Of a stretch of DNA of 64,000 nt, positions 17,341 to 26,800 are shown piece after piece. The translations under genes were made by a program, and so were the position numbers. Location of the stretch: contig NZ_AP023087.1 of NCBI RefSeq assembly GCF_045862395.1, positions 2,604,001-2,668,000 of the forward strand, in the 5' to 3' direction. The notes beneath the pieces are model-generated. The model saw nothing but the letters and a program-made list of their open reading frames with translations. It ran no database searches and was not told the DNA's origin. Source of the DNA: Marinicellulosiphila megalodicopiae (GTDB lineage Bacteria > Pseudomonadota > Gammaproteobacteria > Pseudomonadales > Natronospirillaceae). Numbering within the stretch: position 1 is the first letter of the stretch; the number at the start of each line of letters is the position of its first letter.

Positions 17341-17368
17341 AAAAAAGCGCACCTACTGCGCTTTTTTT
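17341..17368 (+). terminator. Rho-independent terminator after tRNA-Val
   Basis: AAAAAAGCGCA (17341-17351) pairs with TGCGCTTTTTT (17357-17367), with a 5-base loop and a T-run. It separates the tRNA from the thrS leader. Confidence 0.88.
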
Positions 17369-17415
17369 ATAAATAAAAGAAACACATCCACATAATGTGC
17401 TTCGTAATATGACAA

Positions 17416-17436
17416 GTGACTCCTAGTATGAGTCAC
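17416..17436 (+). promoter_or_regulatory. thrS leader hairpin resembling a tRNA-Thr anticodon arm
   Basis: GTGACTC (17416-17422) and GAGTCAC (17430-17436) form a perfect 7-bp stem closing a 7-base loop CUAGUAU. Read as an anticodon loop this gives U33, A34-G35-U36 and A37. G35 and U36 are the anticodon identity bases of tRNA-Thr. The hairpin ends about 10 bases before the AGAGGAT ribosome-binding site of thrS, where E. coli thrS carries an anticodon-arm mimic that ThrRS binds to repress its own translation. That a similar operator works here is inference. Confidence 0.5.
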
Positions 17437-17458
17437 CACTGCAAAAGAGGATGACAAC

Positions 17459-19372
17459 ATGCCTATTATTACCCTACCTGACGGTTCCACACGTGAATTT
17501 GAACAAGCCGTAACTGTATTAGAAGTCGCTCAAAGCATCGGAACCGGTTTAGGCAAAGCAACCATTGCAGGCCGAGTAAATGGTTTATTAGTAGATGCTT
17601 GTGAAATCATTTCTGAAGATTCAACATTAATGATCATCACCGCAAAAGACAAAGATGGCATAGAAATCATTCGCCACTCTTGTGCGCATTTATTAGGCCA
17701 TGCCATTAAGCAATTATGGCCAAACACGAAAATGGCAATTGGTCCTGTTATCGACAACGGTTTTTACTACGATGTTGACATGGAAGAGCCTTTACACGAA
17801 GACGACTTGAAAAAACTTGAAAAACGCATGAAACAACTTGCGAAAACAGGTTACCAAGTTGTTAAAAAGACCGTACCTTTAAGTGAAGCAAAAGCCGTAT
17901 TTGAAGAACGCGGCGAGCCGTACAAATTAGAAATTATTGAAGGCATCGACGCAGATGCAACTCCAGGCTTATATCACCACGAAGAATACATTGATATGTG
18001 CCGCGGCCCTCATGTACCTAGCATGAAATTTTGCCAACACTTTAAGTTAATGAAAGTAGCCGGTGCATATTGGCGTGGCGATAGCGACAATAAAATGTTG
18101 CAACGTATTTACGGCACTGCTTGGGAAGATAAAAAACAATTAGCAGGTTACATCACACAACTTGCTGAAGCTGAAAAACGCGACCACCGTAAATTAGGTA
18201 AAACACTTAATTTATTCCATTGGCAAGACGATGCTCCTGGCATGGTGTTTTGGCACAATGATGGATGGACAATCTACACAGAATTAGAAAAATTCATTCG
18301 CTCAAAATTACGCGAATACGATTACGACGAAGTGAAAGGCCCTTTAATGATGGACCGTACACTTTGGGAAAAATCAGGTCACTGGGAAAAATACGCCGAC
18401 GGCATGTTTACTACCCATTCCGAAAAACGCGAATACGCTATTAAACCTATGAACTGCCCAGGGCACGTTCAAATATTTAACCAAGGTTTGAAATCTTACC
18501 GTGACCTACCATTACGTATGGCTGAATTTGGCTGCTGTCACCGTAATGAGCCTTCTGGTTCATTACACGGACTAATGCGTGTACGTGGATTCACTCAAGA
18601 TGACGCGCATATTTTCTGTACAGAACAACAAGTTCAAGAAGAAGTGAGCAAGTGCATCAAGTTAGTCTATGATGTGTACGAATCATTTGGTTTTGAAGAT
18701 GTGATTGTTAAGTTATCAACACGCCCAGAAAAGCGCATTGGTTCTGACGAAATGTGGGACAAGGCAGAACAAGGGTTAGCCCAAGCATTAACAGACAGTG
18801 GTATTGAATTTGAATATTTGCCAGGAGAAGGTGCGTTTTACGGACCTAAGATTGAATTCACATTAATGGATTGTTTATCTCGTGCATGGCAATGTGGTAC
18901 AGTGCAGCTCGATTTTGCACTGCCTGAACGTTTAGGTGCAACTTACGTTGGTGAAGATAACGAACGTTACACACCAGTCATGATTCACCGAGCGATCTTA
19001 GGATCACTTGAGCGATTTATCGGAATTTTAATTGAGCAATACGCAGGAGCCATGCCACCTTGGTTAGCCCCTACCCAAGCAGTAATTTTGAATATTACTG
19101 ACAAACAGGGAGAATATTGCACAAAAATACACGATTCTTTGAAAAAACTTGGGTATCGAGTGAAATCGGACTTGAGAAATGAGAAGATCGGCTTTAAAAT
19201 CCGCGAACATACTTTACACAAAGTTCCATTCTTAATTGTAGTGGGCGACAAAGAAGTAGAAAACGACGTCATTGCGGTTCGTTCTCGTAAAGGAGATGAT
19301 CTAGGCCAAATGAGCTTAGAAGCATTTACCGAATTACTTGATAACGAAATTAAAAAAGCAGGACGAATTTAG
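17459..19372 (+). CDS. thrS: Threonine--tRNA ligase
   Basis: Class II aminoacyl-tRNA synthetase, 637 residues (E. coli 642). The N-terminal TGS domain covers about 1-60. The editing domain follows, with HSCAHLLGHA and the MCRGPHVP segment. The catalytic core has motif 1 near KGPLMMDRTLWEKSGHW (in parts), zinc-ligand NCPGHV, motif 2 FGCCHRNEPSG and motif 3 IHRAILGSLERFIGIL. The C-terminal anticodon-binding domain starts at about 535. Directly downstream, 20 bases away, is infC, the standard thrS-infC-rpmI-rplT order. See the leader hairpin for possible autoregulation. Confidence 0.98.
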   Translation: MPIITLPDGSTREFEQAVTVLEVAQSIGTGLGKATIAGRVNGLLVDACEIISEDSTLMIITAKDKDGIEIIRHSCAHLLGHAIKQLWPNTKMAIGPVIDNGFYYDVDMEEPLHEDDLKKLEKRMKQLAKTGYQVVKKTVPLSEAKAVFEERGEPYKLEIIEGIDADATPGLYHHEEYIDMCRGPHVPSMKFCQHFKLMKVAGAYWRGDSDNKMLQRIYGTAWEDKKQLAGYITQLAEAEKRDHRKLGKTLNLFHWQDDAPGMVFWHNDGWTIYTELEKFIRSKLREYDYDEVKGPLMMDRTLWEKSGHWEKYADGMFTTHSEKREYAIKPMNCPGHVQIFNQGLKSYRDLPLRMAEFGCCHRNEPSGSLHGLMRVRGFTQDDAHIFCTEQQVQEEVSKCIKLVYDVYESFGFEDVIVKLSTRPEKRIGSDEMWDKAEQGLAQALTDSGIEFEYLPGEGAFYGPKIEFTLMDCLSRAWQCGTVQLDFALPERLGATYVGEDNERYTPVMIHRAILGSLERFIGILIEQYAGAMPPWLAPTQAVILNITDKQGEYCTKIHDSLKKLGYRVKSDLRNEKIGFKIREHTLHKVPFLIVVGDKEVENDVIAVRSRKGDDLGQMSLEAFTELLDNEIKKAGRI

Positions 19373-19392
19373 AACTAATCGGAGAGATAATT

Positions 19393-19926
19393 ATTAAACG
19401 CGAAACACCAGCCAAAAAAGGTCGTAATTTAGTTAACGATCAAATCGAAGCGACAGAATGTCGTTTGATTAATGAGAAAGGCGAACAAGCCGGAATCGTC
19501 ACTATTGAAGAAGCTCGAACGGCTGCGCGTAGCGTATCTCTAGATTTGGTTCAAATAGCCAATTCTGATCCCGTTGTCTGTAAAATAATGGATTTCGGGA
19601 AAAAGGTCTTTGAAGAGAAAAAAGCGAAAGCGGCTGCTAAAAAGAAACAAAAGCAGACTCAAATCAAAGAAATGAAATTTCGTCCTGGGACGGAAGAAGG
19701 GGATTACCAGGTAAAACTACGCAACCTGGTACGTTTCCTTGAAAACGGCGATAAAGCCAAAGTATCACTTCGCTACCGCGGAAGAGAAATGGCACACCAA
19801 GAGCTCGGAATGAAATTACTCAAGCGAATTGAGGAAGATCTGAAAGAACTCGGCACAGTTGAGCAATTCCCGAAAATGGAAGGCCGTCAATTGATGATGG
19901 TGTTAGCGCCTGTTAAGAAAAAGTAA
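19393..19926 (+). CDS. infC: Translation initiation factor IF-3 (non-canonical ATT start)
   Basis: Binds the 30S subunit, keeps it apart from 50S and proofreads the start codon. The frame homologous to IF3 opens upstream of any ATG/GTG/TTG at ATT 19393 (codons ATT-AAA-CGC), with GGAGAG at 19381-19386. An adjacent ATT at 19390 is too close to the ribosome-binding site. In many bacteria infC starts with AUU so that IF3 represses its own synthesis by discriminating against it. From 19393 the product is 177 residues (E. coli 180) with the N domain (RLINEKGEQAGIVTIEEA), a Lys-rich linker and the C domain ending in APVKKK. Confidence 0.93.
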   Translation: MKRETPAKKGRNLVNDQIEATECRLINEKGEQAGIVTIEEARTAARSVSLDLVQIANSDPVVCKIMDFGKKVFEEKKAKAAAKKKQKQTQIKEMKFRPGTEEGDYQVKLRNLVRFLENGDKAKVSLRYRGREMAHQELGMKLLKRIEEDLKELGTVEQFPKMEGRQLMMVLAPVKKK

Positions 19927-19941
19927 CGTAGTAAACTAGAC

Positions 19942-19967
19942 TCCCCTAAGTGTGGTTGCTTAGGAGG
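19942..19967 (+). promoter_or_regulatory. Stem-loop in the infC-rpmI spacer
   Basis: The stretch CTCCCCTAAG (from 19941) and CTTAGGAGG (19959-19967) form an imperfect stem with an 8-base loop. In other bacteria L20 represses rpmI-rplT by binding RNA structures in this spacer, so this is a candidate part of such an operator. No match to a defined L20 site was made. Confidence 0.35.
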
Positions 19968-20033
19968 TAATTCATCGGAATCATCCGGTTAATTATTTGG
20001 GTCTTTTGGTAAAACGAATGCGGAGTATTTAAA

Positions 20034-20228
20034 ATGCCGAAAATGAAAACCGTTTCAGGTGCTGCAAAGCGCTTCAAGAAAACTGCGAATGGCTTTAAGC
20101 ATAAGCAATCTTTCCGTAGCCACATATTGACCAAGAAAAGCACAAAACGTAAGCGTCAGCTTCGTGGAATGCTGCAAATCGCGAAAAGTGATATTGCCTT
20201 AGTTAAACGTATGTGCCCATACATCTAA
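20034..20228 (+). CDS. rpmI: 50S ribosomal protein L35
   Basis: 64 very basic residues with the family signature MKTVSGAAKRFKKT near the N-terminus, then KHKQSFRSHILTKKSTKRKRQL (in parts). Length and position between infC and rplT match gammaproteobacteria. A GCGGAG ribosome-binding site precedes the ATG. Confidence 0.97.
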   Translation: MPKMKTVSGAAKRFKKTANGFKHKQSFRSHILTKKSTKRKRQLRGMLQIAKSDIALVKRMCPYI

Positions 20229-20252
20229 TTTAATTTAGTAGGAAGATAGAAT

Positions 20253-20612
20253 ATGCCTAGAGTAAAACGTGGTGTGACCGCTCGTAAGCGTCACAAAAAA
20301 ATATTAAAGCAAGCTAAAGGTTATTACGGAGCACGTTCACGTGTTTATCGTGTTGCCAAACAAGCTGTTATCAAAGCTGGACAATACGCTTACCGTGACC
20401 GTCGTCAACGGAAACGTCAGTTCCGTGCACTATGGATTGCGCGTATTAACGCAGCAACTCGTTTGAACGATATGTCTTACAGCCGTTTCATCAACGGTTT
20501 GAAAAAAGCAGACATCACTATTGACCGTAAGGTTTTAGCTGATATCGCTGTTTTCGATAAAGAAGTATTTGCACAATTAGTAACTAAAGCAAAAGAAGCC
20601 TTAGCTGCATAA
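20253..20612 (+). CDS. rplT: 50S ribosomal protein L20
   Basis: 119 residues, as in E. coli (118). It has the long basic N-terminal arm (PRVKRGVTARKRHKKILKQA), YYGARSRVYRVAKQAV, RDRRQRKRQFRALWIARINAA, read in parts, and the globular C-terminal domain. L20 is needed early in 50S assembly and represses its own operon. It is the last gene before a strong terminator; the usual next genes pheS, pheT and ihfA are not here. Confidence 0.97.
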   Translation: MPRVKRGVTARKRHKKILKQAKGYYGARSRVYRVAKQAVIKAGQYAYRDRRQRKRQFRALWIARINAATRLNDMSYSRFINGLKKADITIDRKVLADIAVFDKEVFAQLVTKAKEALAA

Positions 20613-20632
20613 TTAGCTTTATGAAAAAATAT

Positions 20633-20668
20633 AAAATGGTCACTTGTTTTCAAGTGGCCATTTTTTTT
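20633..20668 (+). terminator. Rho-independent terminator after rplT
   Basis: AAAATGGTCACTTG (20633-20646) pairs with CAAGTGGCCATTTT (20651-20664) with one G-T pair and a TTTT loop, followed by a run of T. Confidence 0.9.
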
Positions 20669-20757
20669 ACCCAAAATAAACGCTATAGTAAACAGCATAA
20701 GGAATCACCTAATTGTAATAAGGTGCACCCTATTCATTTTAAACTGGAAAAATAACT

Positions 20758-21225
20758 ATGACATTAACAAAAACACTATCAAGCTTAACCCTACTTTGCG
20801 TAACGAGCTTTACATTAAACGCTGCTGACATGAAAGAAATGACGATCACTGAATCCATCGAAGCTCGTCAAGAAATCATGAAAAAATACAAAAGCTGGGA
20901 CAAAAAACTAGACAGCCAATTCAAAGCGGAACAAGCAGACTCAGCTATTCTAAAAGAAGCCGCTAAATTTTTTCAAGCGAACTCAAGTGATGCATTTTTA
21001 GCATTCTTTCCTGAAAAAGTTACACCTGATGGCGTAAAAACCGCAGCAAAAAGTGGGATTTGGCGCTCATGGGAAGAGTTTTCTGCAATTACGAATGATG
21101 TAAACTTACAAGCAAGCGAAGCCTTACAGTTTCTAGAAAATGGCGACATTAAAAGCGCAACAAGCTCAATCAGTGAGATAACTAATAGCTGTCGCTCTTG
21201 TCACAAGAAATTCAAGGCTCGATAA
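20758..21225 (+). CDS. Cytochrome c' (class II c-type cytochrome)
   Basis: 155 residues with a signal peptide cleaved after about LNA (residue 22). The mature protein looks like a four-helix bundle with a haem site near the C-terminus, CRSCH (C145, C148, H149), followed by KKFKAR. That C-terminal haem position is diagnostic for cytochrome c'/c556. The helix 1 region (ITESIEARQEIMKKY) and W47/W102/W105 fit the family. Such proteins are periplasmic and often bind NO or transfer electrons. It is monocistronic, between two terminators. Confidence 0.85.
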   Translation: MTLTKTLSSLTLLCVTSFTLNAADMKEMTITESIEARQEIMKKYKSWDKKLDSQFKAEQADSAILKEAAKFFQANSSDAFLAFFPEKVTPDGVKTAAKSGIWRSWEEFSAITNDVNLQASEALQFLENGDIKSATSSISEITNSCRSCHKKFKAR

Positions 21226-21252
21226 ACTTATCGGCAAAAGGCCGTAGTGAAT

Positions 21253-21290
21253 AATTTTAAGGTGTAATTTCCCCTGCACCTTAAAATTTT
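21253..21290 (+). terminator. Terminator-like hairpin after cytochrome c' gene
   Basis: AATTTTAAGGTG (21253-21264) pairs perfectly with CACCTTAAAATT (21277-21288), with a 12-base loop and TT following. Confidence 0.7.
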
Positions 21291-21322
21291 CAATAAAAAG
21301 AACAACTTACAACAAAAAAACA

Positions 21323-21350
21323 TTGACTCAAAATGAAATTCCCTTAGAAT
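21323..21350 (+). promoter_or_regulatory. Promoter of tRNA-Leu
   Basis: TTGACT (21323-21328), a 16-base spacer and TAGAAT (21345-21350) are followed by a GCGC discriminator. The layout is nearly the same as the tRNA-Val promoter in this window. Confidence 0.75.
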
Positions 21351-21386
21351 GCGCAGCTCTTCAACGCAATCTATTTAAAGCGTTAA

Positions 21387-21471
21387 GCCGGTGTGGTGAA
21401 ATTGGTATACACGACGGATTCAAAATCCGTTGCCGCAAGGCGTGGCGGTTCGACTCCGCCCACCGGTACCA
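21387..21471 (+). tRNA. tRNA-Leu (anticodon CAA)
   Basis: 85 bases with encoded CCA and a long variable arm (TGCCGCAAGGCGT), as in class II tRNAs. The acceptor GCCGGTG pairs with CACCGGT (21461-21467, first pair G-T). The loop TTCAAAA gives anticodon CAA at 21421-21423, reading UUG. Confidence 0.95.
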
Positions 21472-21499
21472 CTATTTAAAATCCTGTTTTTAAAATCCT

Positions 21500-23842
21500 T
21501 TATTGAATAATCGTTACTCTTCTAACTTCAGACTTCTCTGGAGAATTAGGCACCCCTATTTGCACATCATACACTCCAGGTATTAATTCAAAATTAATCG
21601 TGTAAGGATAACTTGCCGTTTGATACACTTCAGAATTCACATACCAAACAATCTGCTCCAATCTTGGTGAAACCTGCGCTTTGAATTGAGTAAACTGCAT
21701 AGATTTTGGCATTTCAGGATTCATTATGAGAATTGAATCGCTCTTTGGCTGTCTGATATCAAATTTTATTTTTGTCTGATCACTTAAAAACTCACCTTGA
21801 TTACCCTGCAAATGTTTTAACTGTGAATACTGGTTATGACTAGACAGCCATAAATCATAACGCGCAGGCAAATTCACTTTTAATGATTGTGATTGATCTT
21901 CATTTAGCACTTTTTCAAAACTATGATCAAACTCAGTAGGAATTTGAGAAGGCAACATCCACTCTTGCGTTTTACTTGGACAATTTTTTGATGCAAGCAA
22001 TCCAGAGACAGAACACAGTAAAACCGATTGATAGCCTTTAGGTGTCACAAACTCATCTGAAGCGGTGGATGTATCTTGAAGCGACAACAACACATCTTTT
22101 GCTAATACTGCAGCACTTGCGCTACCACTTAAACCATCCATACTTGTCATGTTTGCATTGCCTACCCATGCCGCAACAATGTATTTTTTTGAATAAGCAA
22201 CCGTCCAAGCATCTTTAAAATGTTGCGAAGTACCTGTTTTTACTGCCACGTCATAAGGGTATTCACTGGTCCCCATTCTTGGAAACGTGGGAAGTCTTGC
22301 CTGTGAATCACTTAAAAATAATGAAATTAAATCCCCTACCTGCTCACTTAGAATCTTAACCTTATGCGGATTTTGCCATTCAAACCACTTTAACGCTTGG
22401 TAATGCCCTTTTTGAGAGTAAACACTGTATGAGTTAATCAACTCCTCTAACGTCACAGACATCGACCCAATCGCAATGGCGTTACCATAAAAACTAGAAG
22501 GCTGATTATTTTGATGCAACTGCAATTCACTTAAAAACGAGTAAACACGACTTAAGCCAATTTGGTTCGTTAAATTGACGACAGGCACATTTCTAGAATT
22601 TGACAGTGCCTGTCTTGGTAGCATCGGTCCTAAAAACTGATAGTCGGCATTTCTAATTAATGTTTCTGAATTCGGCAAATCATCCAAAACCGTTGCAGGA
22701 GTAATAATATTTTGATCAAGCGCCATGGCATAAATATGCGGTTTTAATGTGCTTCCTGGTGAGCGTTTAACTTGAGTGTAATCAATTTTGCCAAACTGCT
22801 GATCATTAGAATAATCATCCGAACCTAACCAAGCTTTCACCTGCAAATTAGATTGATCTAAAACAATAATCGCAACGTTACTGGCGCCTTTAGCGCGAAA
22901 CCAATTGATATATTGCGATGACACATCATTTACTTTTTTTTGAATCGCCAAATCCAAAGAAGAAACCAACAACGGCTGTTTTTTGATTGTATCGTCTAAA
23001 TTTATTGCATTATTTTCTAACAGCTTCTGGACATGCAAAATAGCATGCATAGCCAACAACGGTCTATTTTCTGACTCAGGTGGTAAAATTTGTTCAATCT
23101 GAATCATAGCCAATTCATATTGAACTTCATCAATTAATTGTTGTTGATGCAGATACAACAAAATTGATTTGCCGCGTTTAATTGCTCTTTGACGGGAGGT
23201 GTATCTCAACGGATTCATTAATGTAGGGTTTTGCGGAATTGCAGCTAACAAAGCAATTTGCGCCCAACTTAAATCAGCAGTTGTTTTATTGAAGTATTTT
23301 CTTGAAGCGTATTGCGCGCCGTGAATTTGATTGGCATAGGGTACAATTTTTAAATACTGATCTAACACAGCATCTCTTCCATAACGCTGTGTCATAATAA
23401 TTGCTGCGACCGCTTCAATTAATTTATTCCAATAATTTCGTTCAGCTGGATTCTGGCCACGCACAACTTGCATGGTAATGGTAGACGCACCAGAAATACG
23501 CTGTGCATTTATTAGATTTTGCCAAAATGCTCGAATAACTGCAGAAAAATCCACACCAACATGGGAATAAAAATCACGGTCTTCCAAGGCTAATGTCGCA
23601 TCAACAAATCGCTTGGGCAGTTGATCATGAAACCAATACCCGTACCCTTTAGATTCACCTTGATGCTTTGATTCAAATTGCGCTAAAAAATTTTCATTGG
23701 TATCAAGCAACAACACACTTGGCTCATAAGCTATTAATGTAGACTTTGGCCAAGCCTGTATAACCACAACCAAAATAAAAACTATGAAACTTATAATCAA
23801 ATAAGCACATAGTTTTAAAAAGTTTTTATTGATCCAACGCAT
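21500..23842 (-). CDS. pbpC: Penicillin-binding protein 1C
   Basis: Bifunctional-type class A PBP of the PBP1C group, 780 residues. One N-terminal membrane helix lies at about 10-30. The GT51 glycosyltransferase domain has the catalytic Glu in LEDRDFYSH (E87) and ISGASTITMQVVR. The transpeptidase domain has SPGSTLKP (S364, K367), SNSRN and VKTGTS. The C-terminal BiPBP_C beta domain starts at about 690. Its start overlaps the end of the upstream alpha-2-macroglobulin gene by 17 bases, so the two are coupled, as yfhM-pbpC pairs are in E. coli. PBP1C is thought to repair wall near sites of macroglobulin action. Confidence 0.95.
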   Translation of the reverse strand: MRWINKNFLKLCAYLIISFIVFILVVVIQAWPKSTLIAYEPSVLLLDTNENFLAQFESKHQGESKGYGYWFHDQLPKRFVDATLALEDRDFYSHVGVDFSAVIRAFWQNLINAQRISGASTITMQVVRGQNPAERNYWNKLIEAVAAIIMTQRYGRDAVLDQYLKIVPYANQIHGAQYASRKYFNKTTADLSWAQIALLAAIPQNPTLMNPLRYTSRQRAIKRGKSILLYLHQQQLIDEVQYELAMIQIEQILPPESENRPLLAMHAILHVQKLLENNAINLDDTIKKQPLLVSSLDLAIQKKVNDVSSQYINWFRAKGASNVAIIVLDQSNLQVKAWLGSDDYSNDQQFGKIDYTQVKRSPGSTLKPHIYAMALDQNIITPATVLDDLPNSETLIRNADYQFLGPMLPRQALSNSRNVPVVNLTNQIGLSRVYSFLSELQLHQNNQPSSFYGNAIAIGSMSVTLEELINSYSVYSQKGHYQALKWFEWQNPHKVKILSEQVGDLISLFLSDSQARLPTFPRMGTSEYPYDVAVKTGTSQHFKDAWTVAYSKKYIVAAWVGNANMTSMDGLSGSASAAVLAKDVLLSLQDTSTASDEFVTPKGYQSVLLCSVSGLLASKNCPSKTQEWMLPSQIPTEFDHSFEKVLNEDQSQSLKVNLPARYDLWLSSHNQYSQLKHLQGNQGEFLSDQTKIKFDIRQPKSDSILIMNPEMPKSMQFTQFKAQVSPRLEQIVWYVNSEVYQTASYPYTINFELIPGVYDVQIGVPNSPEKSEVRRVTIIQ

Positions 23843-26800
23843 TGATTACAACTTTTGCACCAAATGATTGAGCCCATACTCCATCGTTATACATCATTTG
23901 AACATTGGCAGGGGGTTGAGTAAATTCACCTTGAGTTGTCGCTCTAACTCTAAAGAAGAAATCAAAACTGCCTTTTGGTAATTGATCATAATAATAGGAC
24001 ACTGAATCATCTAAATATTGCACATAGGATGGTTTTAAAGTGATTTGTCCACTTGGTTTAGCGTCAGAACTTGAAATATTTAATTCAGGATTTAAAGGCT
24101 CAAATCCAGCAGCAATTGGAATTTGAATCGCCACCTGAACTCTATTTTCTGGATTAATAATTTGAACATGCTCTTCAATCACCTCACCTAATGAAATATT
24201 TAATTGTTGCCCTACCTGATCAATTGGAATTTTTTTATTATCTTTAACTGCAATCCAATTACGATCAATCACAAAACCTTGATTAACATTTGCTGCAACT
24301 GAACCACTTAATTTAGGCATATACTGCCTAACTAATTTAACAGTCACTTCAAAGTCATTTGGATTAGTTATTTTAATTTGATTATTATCAGTGACACGTA
24401 AACTATCCATTGTAATCACTTCAACAGACTTACCATCAACCATTAACTCAAAAGCAGAATCATTCACTTTGTTTTGCTTAATCCATGTAATAAGCGCATC
24501 TAAAGCCGTGGCATTAGCACGAGTACTGCCCCACCCTTGTGTTGAAGATAAATTAAACAAACCATCTAACAAAACTTTCACTCTAGGATGATTCGGATTC
24601 ACATTAATTAATGCTTGTAAGCTTGAAGCTAATGTTTGAGTGTCACTTGGTAATATTAAATCTTGGCTAATTTGTGAAGATTGAAATCCTGACCACACCT
24701 CTTCATTTTGATATAAAGTAAACACCATATCATCCCACAAACTTTGTTCGATTGAAGCATCCATTTTAGCTTGCTTAGAGGATAACACTTGTAGCAATAA
24801 AGCTTTTGCCTGTGTATTCATAAATTGAGCATTACGCATTAATTCTGCCACATAACTGTCATCAAGTTGACCCACTTGTTTTAATGTTAACAGCGACATC
24901 ACACGCTCTGAATACTCTTCACCCGTTATAAAATAAGCATAATCTTTTCTAAGTGAACGTTTTAAACTATCAATTAATTGGCGTTTAAATGCTTTATCAA
25001 CATTAAAACCAACTTGTTCAGCTTGATGCATAAATCGCACAGAGATCGAAGTTAAAAATACATAACCGGTTGACCCTGGCCAAAAACCAATTAAACCATT
25101 CTCGTCTTTAGCAGTTTTAATCCAATCTAATGTTTGATTCACAATATCATCAGTTTGTTTGTCAGACTGTCCTGTATTTAACCAATCAAATTGTTTGTAT
25201 GATAAAACCGATTGCGCCTTGCTGATTCTTTGCTCAGTACAGCCATAAGGATATTGAATCAAATAAGATAACGCCGATTGTAACGATAATAATCGCTCGT
25301 CCTGAGTGATATATAATGCGCCTTTCAAAGTTTGCTCACGCACTTCAGATTGAATAGCTTCAATCACTTTAGTCTCATTTGGTTTTAAAGTAATCAGCTG
25401 TTGCTCAGTTACCATTTTTTGATCAGACAAAATCGGCAACGAAACTTTAAAGGCGTCTTTTGCTTTATCTTTTATACGCGCGACTGCAACTTGAAAGTCT
25501 GCAGTTTGTTTGGATTCAAGATTTAACTTTGTGGGTATGGCAACATCAAAATTCAACGCAACAGGTGTATTACTTGGCAATACGAATTCTTGAGTATCCT
25601 CTGATTTTAAATCGACATTATTAACTTTAATATTTGCAACAGAATCCCCTGAGGTATTATCAATCACTCGAGCAATCGCTTTGGCAACAAATGCATCACC
25701 TAATCGAACAAATCTTGGTAACGCTGGCTGCACCAAAACAGGTAACTTAACCGCCACCTCACTTTTCGCAACACCAAATAATTGATCGCCACTTTCTACT
25801 TTTGCACGAATTTTAAATTTGGTTAAATTATCAGGCATCATTATTTTAACGGTTGCTTGACCGGATTGATCAACAGAAATCACATCGTAAAATGCCACAT
25901 CTTTGAAATTTTTTCTTACAGTTACATTATCAGTTAGTGCCTTTTTTTCTTTTGCCATATCGCTCATGGCCAATCCACCACCAACTTTTGTATCTAAAGG
26001 TATAAAACCAAACCCAAGATTTCGAGTATCGGTTATGGACATATAACTGTCTCGATACATAATAAAATCATCAATAATACTCAATCGTTGCTCGTTGCCT
26101 AAACTCAGCACTGCTTGATCAACTAACCATAACGTCACTTCTGCTGAAATCGGCTGGTCTTTATAATCTGATAAATTAATTTTAATTTCTAACTCTTCAC
26201 CAGGTTGTTTTTGTTCAGCATGATCTAATTCAACGTTAATTAGATTATTAATAGGTGAAACATTAATCCATTTAGTAGACGCTACGGTTGTAGGTTTACC
26301 TAAATCCATTCTGGCTTGTACATTAAAATTACCTTGTCTTCCACGCCATAATAAAAAATGGACAGGTAACTTCGGCATAAATTGCTCTTCAATTTTTAAT
26401 TCTAATGATGCTTTGCCATTTACAATTTCAATTAATTCATAATCAAACCCAAGCGGTTTTTCAATCACAGCCATCGCCATCGCATTTTGAAATGGACTTT
26501 CCAATATCATAGTTGCCACTTCGCCTGGATTATATTGGCTCTTATCTAAACTTACTGTAAATACATCACTTGGTGGTTTAGACCACGTCACTGCCTGAGA
26601 TCCATCAACAAAAAAGTCAAGCGCAATTTCTTGTCGTCTGCCCAATTTATCAGAAGTAGACACCTCTAAAACATACACACCGGCTTGCTCTAAAGTGACA
26701 GGTAATTTTAAAATGTCATTTAAACTAACTAACGTATCTTCGTACACAGTTGATTCACTGACTTGAGTAATATATTTGGCCTCACCATTTGAAAAATCTG

